The notes under the pieces were generated by a model. The model was not told the DNA's origin, made no database searches, and was given only the letters and a program-made list of their open reading frames with translations. Of a stretch of DNA of 16,248 nucleotides, positions 1 through 7,304 are shown one piece after another (the stretch's first letter is position 1; every line of letters begins with the position of its first letter). Position numbers and translations under genes: made by a program. This DNA comes from Pseudomonadota bacterium (GTDB lineage Bacteria > Myxococcota > Myxococcia > Myxococcales > Myxococcaceae): positions 1 through 16,248 of the forward strand of contig JAFADT010000387.1 in the NCBI GenBank assembly GCA_023424585.1. Reading direction: 5' to 3'.

Positions 1-1
1 C

Positions 2-823
2 TCCAGCGAGGCGCCCCTCCAGCTCGTGCTGGAGCGCGACGGACGCCTCCGGGGCCGCGTCGTGGAGCCTGGAGGCCAGGCCGTCACTTCGTACAAGGTG
101 ACGGGCGTCCAGAGCAGCACCCGGTCCACCGAGTGGCCAGCCGGTGTCTTCGACATTCCCTTCCCCGCTGGAGGTCCGGCCATCCTGACCGTGGAGGCCC
201 CCGGCTTCATGCCGCTGGAGCGCGCCGTCAACCTGACGGAGGGCGTGGACCAGGACCTGGGCGTGCTGACGCTCGATCCCGGCTGGACGCTGCGGCTCGC
301 CCTCCACGACGCGGAGACCGGCGAGGTCCTCAACCAGTTGGAGTCCTTCCGGGCGACCATCACCGAGCCCAAGGACTCCGACGTTGCCCGCGCGATGGCG
401 CGTCCCCAGAACGTCCCGCTGCGCGACGGCGTCTATACGCTGTCACAGCTGCCGCCCCCGCCCTTCACCCTGTCGCTTCAGAGCCGGAACACGCGTCCCT
501 TCAAGCAGGAGGTGACGGCTCGCGTGGACACGCTCACCGTGGCCCTGGATCGCGCCGCGACGGTGCGGCTCCAGGCCCGGGACACGAACGGCGCGCCCCT
601 GCCCGCGCTCATCTCGCTGAAGGAGCTGGGGCGCTATCCCATGATCCGCTATCAGGACGCCGCCCCGGGGGGCACCCTCGTCCTCCGGGGCGTCGAACCC
701 GGCGAGTACCTGCTGGATGCCCGCGCGGCGGACCCGGACGAAGGCCCCCGCTTCTCGCCCCAGCGCGTGCAGATTCCCCCCCGGGGCGAGGTGACCTTCA
801 CCGTGGAGGCCGCCCCGCCGTGA
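2..823 (+). CDS. Carboxypeptidase regulatory-like (beta-sandwich repeat) protein, C-terminal part
   Basis: The frame is open from the window edge to TGA at 821-823, so only about 273 C-terminal residues are visible and the true start lies outside. A GTG at 26 is internal to the open frame and need not be the start. The sequence reads as a series of roughly 80-90-residue beta-sandwich units. Phrases such as GRLRGRVVEPGGQAV, ILTVEAPGFMPLERAV and LVLRGVEPGEYLLDARA are typical of carboxypeptidase-regulatory-like/CnaB-like domains, common in large exported or surface proteins of myxobacteria. No catalytic motif, membrane segment or sorting signal is seen in the visible part. The protein ends in a basic/acidic strand with no anchor. 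It converges on the lipoprotein gene at 912 across a shared hairpin. The fold class is fairly secure; the function is unknown. Confidence 0.75.
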   Translation, partial: SSEAPLQLVLERDGRLRGRVVEPGGQAVTSYKVTGVQSSTRSTEWPAGVFDIPFPAGGPAILTVEAPGFMPLERAVNLTEGVDQDLGVLTLDPGWTLRLALHDAETGEVLNQLESFRATITEPKDSDVARAMARPQNVPLRDGVYTLSQLPPPPFTLSLQSRNTRPFKQEVTARVDTLTVALDRAATVRLQARDTNGAPLPALISLKELGRYPMIRYQDAAPGGTLVLRGVEPGEYLLDARAADPDEGPRFSPQRVQIPPRGEVTFTVEAAPP

Positions 824-860
824 AGCCGCGCGGCCCCAAGCCAGGGCGCCCCCATGAAAA

Positions 861-888
861 CGGCGGCCTCCCCTGGGGAAGGCCGCCG
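861..888. terminator. Bidirectional hairpin terminator between convergent genes
   Basis: A perfect 9-bp inverted repeat (861-869 with 880-888, cggcggcct/aggccgccg) has a 10-nt loop and sits between the convergent stops at 823 and 912. On the minus strand the stem is followed by a short T run (gttttc), so it is a better intrinsic terminator for the lipoprotein gene. On the plus strand the downstream sequence (ctctcactgctt) is only moderately T-rich. Confidence 0.7.
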
Positions 889-911
889 CTCTCACTGCTT
901 CAGGCTCCGGA

Positions 912-2741
912 CTACTGAGCGGTGGTGATGGTGCCCACCGCCACGTTGATGGCCTGCAGCGAGCCGGAGGCCGGCAGCGCGTGCGCCTTGAGGACGCTCA
1001 GCGGCACCACGGTACCGGCCGGCGTCTCGGCGCTGGCATTCACGGTCAGCGCCACGGACAGCAGCGCGCCGTTGTACGCGTGCGCCGGAGCGCCCTTCTG
1101 GTACACGCCCACGCTCAGCGTGCTGCCCTTCACGCCCGACTTGAGCAGCTGGGGCGCGGCGCCGAGGTCGTAGCCACGGTTGGCCACGTACTCGGAGCCG
1201 TCCACGGTGGACCAGGACGCGGTGGCCGCATCCAGCCCCAGCGTCAGGTCCGCGCCGCGGCCGGACTGGCCCGCGGGGCCCACCAGGTCCAGCACCAGCG
1301 TGTTGCCCGAGGACAGGCTGTCATTGCGGACCAGGCGCCAGCCCGTCCCCGTGGGGTCCACGTACTTCACCGAGCCGGCGACGGGCACGGTGATGACGGC
1401 GGAGTCCTTCCTGGACGCATCCGCCACGCTGGTCGCCGTCACGGTGTACGTGCCCGGCTTGTTCGGCGCGGTGTACACGCCGGCGCTGGTGACGGTGCCG
1501 TTGGCCGAACCGCCCTCGACGGCCCAGGTCACCGCGACGACGGAGGTGCCCGTGACTTCGGCCGTGAGGCTGACGGCGGCCCCCTGCTCCACGGTGGCCG
1601 TCTTCGGAGTGACGCTCACCACCACCGTCGGGACGACGACGGGCTCCACGGTGAGGGTGGCCGAGTCGGACTTCGTCGGGTCCGCCACGCTGGTGGCCGT
1701 CACGGTGAACGTGCCCTCGCGGCGCGGCGCCCGGTACACGCCCGTGCTGCTCACGGTGCCGTTGTCGTCACCACCCTCCACGGACCACTGCACCGCGAGG
1801 TTGTTGGTGCCGGTGACCTGCGCGGACAGGGAGAAGGACGCATCCTGCGCCACCGTGCCCGTCTTCGGAGAGACGGTCACCTTCACATCCTCGACGACGA
1901 CAGGGTCCACCCGGACGGTGGCACTGGCCTTCTTCGTCGGGTCCGCCACGCTGGTGGCCGTCACGGTGAACGTGCCCGTCTTCTTCGGCGCGCGGTACAC
2001 GCCCGTGCTGCTGACGAAGCCGTTCGCGTCGCCACCCTCCACGGACCACTGCACCGCGAGGTTGTTGGTGCCGGTGACCTCGGCCGTGAGCTGGACGGTG
2101 CCATCCCAGGGGGTGCTGGCCGACGCGGGGCTCACCGTCACCTTCACCTCCTCGACGACGACGGGCTCCACCGTGACCGAGGCGGAGCCCTGCTTCGTCG
2201 GGTCCGCCACGCTGGTGGCCGTCACGGTGAACGTGCCGGACTTGTTCGGCGCCGTGTACCGGCCCGTGCTGCTGACGGTGCCGTTCTCGTCGCCACCCTC
2301 CACGGACCACTGCACGGCCGTGATGGAGGAACCGGAGACCTCCGCCGTGAGGTCCGCGACGGTCCCCTGCCCGATGGTCACCGCCTCCGGCGTCACCTTG
2401 ACGATGACCGTCGGAGTCTGGACCGCCTCCACCTTGACGGTGGCCGTGTCCTTCTTCGAGGTGTCCACCGCGTTGGTGGCCACCACGGTGTACGTGCCGG
2501 CCTCGGCCGGCGCGGTGTAGACGCCCGAGCTGCTGATGGTGCCATGGGAGTCGCCTCCCTCCACCGACCAGAGCACGCGCGGCTCCTTCGCGTCCTTCAC
2601 CGCGGCGCTGAAGGTCGCCTTCTCACCGGCCTTCACCGTGACGGTCTTCGGAGTCACCGTCACCGGCCCCGAGTCGGAGTCGGAGCAGGCCGCCAGCGCT
2701 CCAATCAGGAGCGGAACAATGAGCTTCATCCACGTTTTCAT
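912..2741 (-). CDS. Surface lipoprotein: five Ig-like repeats plus C-terminal cohesin-like domain
   Basis: This 609-residue protein starts MKTWMKLIVPLLIGALAAC, a lipoprotein signal with lipobox LAAC and lipidated Cys19 (+2 Ser). Five Ig-like repeats follow at about 26-106, 110-193, 198-279, 286-367 and 372-453. Each carries the pattern WSVEGG...NGTVSSTGVYTAP...GTFTVTATSVADPTK. The last 155 residues (455-609) are a different beta domain: NTLVLDLVGPAGQSGRGADL, then a VALTVNASAETPAGTVVPL stretch and a final VAVGTITTAQ strand. This order resembles type I cohesins, in which an extracellular receptor domain binds dockerins. The ATG at 2741 lies 5 bp after the stop of the dockerin-bearing protease, so the two genes look co-transcribed and possibly translationally coupled; only a weak GGACGG precedes the ATG. 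The reading frame continues upstream to 2972, but the signal peptide fixes the start at 2741. I infer a stalked receptor, probably on the outer membrane. The lipoprotein and Ig calls are firm; cohesin is my reading by pattern. Confidence 0.85.
   Translation of the reverse strand: MKTWMKLIVPLLIGALAACSDSDSGPVTVTPKTVTVKAGEKATFSAAVKDAKEPRVLWSVEGGDSHGTISSSGVYTAPAEAGTYTVVATNAVDTSKKDTATVKVEAVQTPTVIVKVTPEAVTIGQGTVADLTAEVSGSSITAVQWSVEGGDENGTVSSTGRYTAPNKSGTFTVTATSVADPTKQGSASVTVEPVVVEEVKVTVSPASASTPWDGTVQLTAEVTGTNNLAVQWSVEGGDANGFVSSTGVYRAPKKTGTFTVTATSVADPTKKASATVRVDPVVVEDVKVTVSPKTGTVAQDASFSLSAQVTGTNNLAVQWSVEGGDDNGTVSSTGVYRAPRREGTFTVTATSVADPTKSDSATLTVEPVVVPTVVVSVTPKTATVEQGAAVSLTAEVTGTSVVAVTWAVEGGSANGTVTSAGVYTAPNKPGTYTVTATSVADASRKDSAVITVPVAGSVKYVDPTGTGWRLVRNDSLSSGNTLVLDLVGPAGQSGRGADLTLGLDAATASWSTVDGSEYVANRGYDLGAAPQLLKSGVKGSTLSVGVYQKGAPAHAYNGALLSVALTVNASAETPAGTVVPLSVLKAHALPASGSLQAINVAVGTITTAQ
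1383..2666 (-). repeat. Five tandem Ig-domain repeats, 261-bp period in the central copies
   Basis: The DNA word tccgccacgctggt recurs at 1420, 1681, 1942 and 2203, each step exactly 261 bp (87 codons). These are in-frame coding repeats of the lipoprotein stalk. The central copies are nearly identical over long stretches, while the first (N-terminal) copy at 2424-2666 is clearly diverged. Such tracts expand or contract easily by recombination, so stalk length may differ among strains. Confidence 0.85.
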
Positions 2742-2746
2742 GAGGA

Positions 2747-5700
2747 TTACCGTCCGAACTGGCTGACGAAGAGGGTGATGTCGTTGTCGTCCACAGAGCC
2801 GGCGCCGTCGAGGTTCGTCACCTCGGAGCCGTTGGTGCCGTAGTCCTGCGCGAGCAGGCCCATGTCCTCTCCGTCCACGACGTTGTCGCCATTGATGTCG
2901 CCCGTGTAGACCTGGATGGCCGCCACGGCCTTCGCCGTCGGTACCACGACGCTCGCCGCGGTCACGTGGCACAGGCCACGCGCCAGCGGCGCGGTGTAGA
3001 CGCCGTCCGCGCCGACGGTGCCGCAGACGCGGCCCTCCGCCACGGACCAGCTCACCGAGGTGTCCACCACGTTCGCCACGTTCGCCTGAAGGGCGACGGA
3101 GCTCCCCACCGGCACCACCTGCTGCGCCACCGCGAACTCCACCGTGACGGGCAGGAGCGTGAAGGGCGTGGTCGCCTTGGAAGAGTTGCCGTAGGCGTCG
3201 TACGCCACCGCCTCGAGGACGTGCTCCCCCGGCGCCAGCGGGATCGGGAACAGCGGCAGCGTGTACGGCTCGGACGAGACCCGGCCCTGCAGCGCGCCGT
3301 CCACGTAGAACTCCACGTACGTCACGCCCGTGTCGTCGGTGGCCTCGGCCCGCATCGCGTAGGTCTCGTACAGGCCCTCCACGCTGGCGGTGATGTGCGG
3401 CGCGCCCTGGTCCTGGATGGTGGAGTTGCGCACCTCGAAGGTCACCGTGCGCTCCGTCGTGTTGCCCGCCTTGTCCGTGGCCGTCGCCTTGAACTCGTGC
3501 GGGCCGTTGGACAGGTTCTTCGTGTCGAACGCCGTCGCATAGACGCCCTCGACGTCCGCGAACGCGCTCACCGGGGTGCCGTCCACCTGGAACGCGAGGC
3601 TGGAGGTCCAGACGTTGTCGCTCACGGTGGCCTTGAGCTGCACCGTCCCGTAGCTGCCCTCGACCGCCACGGAGAGCGCGGGGGCCTGGATGTCCGCCTG
3701 GGTCGAGGTGACCAGGTTGACGTCGTCGAGGAAGAACTGGACGTCTCCGTCCGGCAGCTGCATGGCCTCCAGCTGGTCCACGTCGAAGAACAGCTGCACC
3801 GTCTGGCCCTTGTACGCGGTCAGGTCGAAGCGGTGCTGGATGTACTCCGCGTTGGTGTCATCCACGTTGGAGAGCGTCTTCAGCGTCGCCAGCTCGGTGC
3901 CGGCGGAGTCCCGCACCTTCGCGCTGAAGGTGTGGTGGGGCACGGCGTCGGTGAACCCACCGTTGTAGATGCGCAGCCAGAAGCTGAAGATGGCCGAGGT
4001 CGAGGCCGCCGGGATGGCCACGGACTGACGGACGGAGTGCCGCACCGGACCCGCGGTCCAGAAGATGTAGAAGCGGCTGCCCGTGTGCGCGAAGGACGCG
4101 CTGCTGAAGATGCCCGTCGAGCCCGACACCGTCGTCGCGTTCGTCCAGCTCGTGGAGGTCTCGAAGCTGGGGTTGAGCACGCGCTGGGTGGCGGTGGTGT
4201 CCACGTAGAACGTCACCGGGGCGGAGTCACCCACGTTGCCGCTCGCGTCCGTGGCCCGGGCCACGAGCGTGTGCGCGCCGGCCGTCAGCGTGGAGAGGTT
4301 GACGACCCGGGTGAACGACTTGACCGAGTTGCCCAGGGACACGCCGTCGACGAGGAACTCCACCGCGTTGACGAAGCCGTTGTCGGACACGTCCGCGAAG
4401 TAGCCCGCGCGCGTGCCGGAGATGACCACGTTGGCCTTCACCCGGGGCGCCTCGGCGTCCGCCGCGTGGGTGACGCGCAGCGAGAAGTCATCCACCTGGA
4501 AGTTGGTGGCGAGCGAGGCGTTCTCACTGCCCTCCGCGAAGATGCGCACCGTCTGGCCCGCGTAGGCCGTCAGGTCCACGCTCTGCTGCGAATAGCCCAG
4601 CGTCGCATCCAGGTTGGACCACGTCGCCACCGTCCCCAGCACCGTGCCCGAGGTGTCGCGCACCTGGAGCGTCAGCGTGTCACGCACCGCGGTGGTCGTC
4701 GTCTCGGCGGTGGTGATGTTGAGGAAGAAGGTCAGCGCGGCCTGGGTGACGCCGGCGGGAATGGTGACGTCCTGCCACAGCCGGTCGATGTGCGTCGTGC
4801 CATAGCCGTTGAGCCACGCGAAGCCCTGGCCGGTGCGCGGGCCGGAGGAGACCGGGAAGTTGATGTTCGACGGGTCATCCGTCCAGCCCAGCGTGTCCTG
4901 CTCGAAGCCCGGGTTGATCAGGAGCTGGTCGAAGCTGTTGGAGACGGTGAAGCTCACCGGAGCGGACGCGGTGGAGTTGCCGGCCGCGTCGAACGCGACC
5001 GCCACCAGCGCGTGGGCGCCGTTGGACAGCGAGGTGGCGTCCAGCGGGAACCGGTACGGCTGGGCGGAGACGCTCCCCGCCAGGGCGGCGTCGACGTAGA
5101 ACTCCACGCGGGCCACGCCGACGTTGTCGTCGGCCTGCGCCTGCAGTTGGATGTCCGGCGCGCTGCCAGAGGTGCTCGCGACGACGGTGGGGGCCGTGCG
5201 GTCGTCGTACGTGCCGGCGGTGTAGCCCACGTTGATGGCCGCGAAGGCGTTCTGCACCGCGCGGTACTCGTTGGACTGGGCGCCGAAGAGGTCCGCCGCG
5301 GCCTGGAGGGCGCCGGTGCGGGCCGACATGTAGTTGGACGACGGGAACAGGTAGGTGGTGAGCGCGCGGTACCAGATGGCCGCCGCCTTGTCGTTGCCGA
5401 TGCCCCTCGCGCCCGCGGGCAGGTAGGTGCTGGAGTAGTCGGCGCTGACGGCCAGCGGCTGCACGCCCTGGGACAGGAAGTAGAAGGCGCGGTTCATCGG
5501 GCCGCTGCTGTAGTGGACGTCGACGTTGCCGATGCCGGGGAACCAGGCGTCCGGGCTCGCGCCGTCCAGCGACGGGCGGAACATGACGCGCAGCGGGAAG
5601 TCGCTGAGCTGCTCGGCCATGAGCCAGTTGCCGCCGGTGTCACCAATGGTGCTGCCGCGGCCGTTGGCCACCCAGAACTCCGTCAGGGTGCCGAAGATGT

Positions 5701-6964
5701 CCGAGTTGGCCTCGTTGAGGCCGCCGGACTCGCCCTCGTAGATGAGGCCGGCCGTGTGCGAGGTGACGCCGTGGGTCATCTCGTGGCCCGTCACGTCGAG
5801 CACGCCCATGGACATGAAGCCGCCGGCGGCCGGGTACGAGCCGTCGCCGTAGCTCATGCAGAAGCAGCCGTCGCTCCAGAAGGCGTTGTCGTAGAGGTTG
5901 CTGGCGTGCACCCGGTTGTAGGTGGGCGAGCCGACGCCGTCCACGCCGTCGCGGCCGAAGATCTTCTTGTAGAAGTCCCACGTCGCCAGCAGGCCGTAGT
6001 GCGCGTTGACGGCCGCCGTCTGGCCGTTGGCGCTCAGGGTGTTGTTGGCACCGACGATGTAGTTCTGCCCGTCGCCCCAGACGTTGTCTTCGTCCGTGTA
6101 GAGGGTCAGCGTGGGAATGACGCCGTTCTGCACGGCGGCGTGGTTGACGTCGTAGGTCCGGATGCCCTCGCCGCCGGCGCGCGTGACGTCGCGCAGCTCG
6201 AAGAGGCCCTGGGCGTTCTGGAAGACGTCCAGCGAGACGTCACCGCTGTACTGCGAGTGGCCGAGGCCCTTGGCGGCGGCCGTCTGGAGCGAGTTCCACT
6301 TCTTCAGCACGTCGCCCGACTGCGCGTCGATGATGAAGTCCGTATGCTTGACGCCGTCCTTCGCGTTCTCCAGCTCGGTGTGCACGTGGTACGCGAGCCG
6401 GTAGCCGACGACCTCCGTGTCGAAGTCCGCCGCGTTCTGCTGCGCGACCGGCTTGCCGGGGTAGCGGTTCACGAGCCGCGTCTGGGGATAGACGATGAGC
6501 TCGCTCTTCGGCGCGGCGCCGAACTCGCCCTTGGGCGCCAGCTCCTGGGTGGCCTTCGTCACCGCGGCCTTCGCGTCCAGCGTGGGCGTCACATCCAGGC
6601 GGATGCCCTTGCGCAGGCCGTCGGTGGTGATGCGGAGGTCCCCCGCGGACAGGCCCTGGTGGGTGATGGCCATGGCGCCCCATACGGGGACGCCCTGGTA
6701 TGTCTGCGCAAAGCGCGCGTGCGTCTGGCCAAAGGAGTCCGTGCTGGAGCTGGACAGCTGGAAGTCATCCCGCGAGCCCAGCCCCAGCTTGAGGCTTTGC
6801 GCCTTGAGGTTCGCCAGGGACTCCGCCACACGGGCTGGCTCCCGGAGCTGGAGCTGCACCAGGGTGGATGGGGAAACGGGGGTGAGCTTCTCAGCCGCGA
6901 GGGATGAGCTCGCCGAGAGGAAACCGGCGAGGAGCAGAGGCCACCGGGGCCACGGCTTGGACAT
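2747..6964 (-). CDS. Secreted M4 (thermolysin-like) metalloprotease with Ig, jelly-roll and C-terminal dockerin-like modules
   Basis: This 1405-residue zinc endopeptidase starts at ATG 6964, preceded by GGAG 8 nt upstream, and has a Sec signal peptide (cut near residue 24). The FTP/PepSY-type propeptide spans about 30-230, with FAQTYQGVPVWGAMAITH at 85-102. The M4 catalytic domain is at about 235-580: HEMTH at 394-398 supplies zinc ligands H394 and H398 and catalytic E395; E418 in GGLNEANSD is the third ligand, 20 residues on as in thermolysin; H484 in DVHYSSGPMNRA matches the catalytic His231. Then come an Ig-like domain (591-675), a jelly-roll (680-831), Ig (838-921), a second jelly-roll (927-1087), two Ig domains (1091-1178, 1186-1268), an Ig of the type in the downstream lipoprotein (1273-1353), and a dockerin-like tail (1354-1405). 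All catalytic residues are present, so it should be active after propeptide removal. The lipoprotein gene follows 5 bp downstream. The upstream in-frame extension to 7582 overlaps the LPMO gene and is not coding. Confidence 0.93.
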   Translation of the reverse strand: MSKPWPRWPLLLAGFLSASSSLAAEKLTPVSPSTLVQLQLREPARVAESLANLKAQSLKLGLGSRDDFQLSSSSTDSFGQTHARFAQTYQGVPVWGAMAITHQGLSAGDLRITTDGLRKGIRLDVTPTLDAKAAVTKATQELAPKGEFGAAPKSELIVYPQTRLVNRYPGKPVAQQNAADFDTEVVGYRLAYHVHTELENAKDGVKHTDFIIDAQSGDVLKKWNSLQTAAAKGLGHSQYSGDVSLDVFQNAQGLFELRDVTRAGGEGIRTYDVNHAAVQNGVIPTLTLYTDEDNVWGDGQNYIVGANNTLSANGQTAAVNAHYGLLATWDFYKKIFGRDGVDGVGSPTYNRVHASNLYDNAFWSDGCFCMSYGDGSYPAAGGFMSMGVLDVTGHEMTHGVTSHTAGLIYEGESGGLNEANSDIFGTLTEFWVANGRGSTIGDTGGNWLMAEQLSDFPLRVMFRPSLDGASPDAWFPGIGNVDVHYSSGPMNRAFYFLSQGVQPLAVSADYSSTYLPAGARGIGNDKAAAIWYRALTTYLFPSSNYMSARTGALQAAADLFGAQSNEYRAVQNAFAAINVGYTAGTYDDRTAPTVVASTSGSAPDIQLQAQADDNVGVARVEFYVDAALAGSVSAQPYRFPLDATSLSNGAHALVAVAFDAAGNSTASAPVSFTVSNSFDQLLINPGFEQDTLGWTDDPSNINFPVSSGPRTGQGFAWLNGYGTTHIDRLWQDVTIPAGVTQAALTFFLNITTAETTTTAVRDTLTLQVRDTSGTVLGTVATWSNLDATLGYSQQSVDLTAYAGQTVRIFAEGSENASLATNFQVDDFSLRVTHAADAEAPRVKANVVISGTRAGYFADVSDNGFVNAVEFLVDGVSLGNSVKSFTRVVNLSTLTAGAHTLVARATDASGNVGDSAPVTFYVDTTATQRVLNPSFETSTSWTNATTVSGSTGIFSSASFAHTGSRFYIFWTAGPVRHSVRQSVAIPAASTSAIFSFWLRIYNGGFTDAVPHHTFSAKVRDSAGTELATLKTLSNVDDTNAEYIQHRFDLTAYKGQTVQLFFDVDQLEAMQLPDGDVQFFLDDVNLVTSTQADIQAPALSVAVEGSYGTVQLKATVSDNVWTSSLAFQVDGTPVSAFADVEGVYATAFDTKNLSNGPHEFKATATDKAGNTTERTVTFEVRNSTIQDQGAPHITASVEGLYETYAMRAEATDDTGVTYVEFYVDGALQGRVSSEPYTLPLFPIPLAPGEHVLEAVAYDAYGNSSKATTPFTLLPVTVEFAVAQQVVPVGSSVALQANVANVVDTSVSWSVAEGRVCGTVGADGVYTAPLARGLCHVTAASVVVPTAKAVAAIQVYTGDINGDNVVDGEDMGLLAQDYGTNGSEVTNLDGAGSVDDNDITLFVSQFGR
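2750..2905 (-). other. Dockerin-like domain (two EF-hand-like calcium loops) at the protease C-terminus
   Basis: Residues 1354-1405 hold two F-hand-like repeats. Loop 1 (GDINGDNVVDGEDMGLL) has D1356, N1358, D1360, D1364 and D1367 at loop positions 1, 3, 5, 9 and 12, a textbook type I dockerin calcium site. Loop 2 (NLDGAGSVDDNDITLF) keeps D at positions 3, 9 and 12 but has N at position 1 and A at position 5. Dockerins bind cohesins; the neighbouring lipoprotein carries a cohesin-like domain. Confidence 0.75.
3704..5194 (-). repeat. Duplicated Ig + jelly-roll unit inside the protease
   Basis: Residues 591-831 and 838-1087 of the protease share the same order: an Ig domain with (V)EFxVD and GAHxLVAxAxDAxGN signatures, then a jelly-roll. 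The jelly-roll opens NPGFE or NPSFE followed by a Trp and ends with LTAYxGQTV and a final VDDFSL or LDDVNL strand. The protein copies are diverged, so this is an old internal duplication. Jelly-rolls of this form often bind carbohydrate or protein; the ligand cannot be read from sequence. Confidence 0.65.
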
Positions 6965-7304
6965 GGAAGTGACTCCACACACAGCGTTCAGGGGAACTCC
7001 CGCCGTCAGCACCCGTGGAGGCGCGCTGCCGCCGGAAGGATCACGCGCATGGCGGGGGGCCCGAACCGCCTCAGACCTCTGCCCCCCCGTACGTTCCATG
7101 GTCAGCGTAATTGTCCACCAGTATACAGTGTCGAACCCCCAAAGATATGGGGGGCCCCTGATGGCGACGAAGCGGCCCATGCAAACACACGGAGTCGCGG
7201 CGGCTTCACGTGCGGTCCTCGGAAACAGGTGACGCGCCGCGTCCCCATGGGTCGGAGCGCCAGGAACAGCGCGCTGGCGACACGCTGGGATGGGTTCGCC
7301 TGGG
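6965..7304 (-). promoter_or_regulatory. 340-bp intergenic leader of the protease-lipoprotein operon
   Basis: No credible gene lies between the LPMO stop and the protease start. The stretch 7109-7150 is markedly more AT-rich than its surroundings and contains, on the minus strand, a TATACT hexamer (7120-7125) that could serve as a -10 box. I see no convincing -35 at the right distance. The ribosome-binding site GGAG precedes ATG 6964 by 8 nt. A 6-bp stem (cgccag 7258-7263 / ctggcg 7274-7279) just downstream of the LPMO stop may contribute to termination. The leader would be about 150 nt if the TATACT is used, long enough for post-transcriptional control. The promoter call is weak. Confidence 0.35.

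Noticed and set aside
1420..2666. Regular DNA repeats that could suggest a CRISPR array
   Set aside because: The period is 261 bp, divisible by three, and the repeats are in frame within a protein; there are no short repeats with unique spacers.
981..2843. Plus-strand open frames, including a repetitive one at 1180-2520
   Set aside because: They only mirror the Ig repeats of the lipoprotein on the opposite strand; there is no signal peptide or ribosome-binding site.
2966..6907. A 1313-codon open frame on the plus strand
   Set aside because: It lies wholly antisense to the protease, whose motifs (HEMTH, GGLNEANSD) are unmistakable. The product is Arg/His/Val-rich with no domains, as expected from the antisense of high-GC coding DNA.
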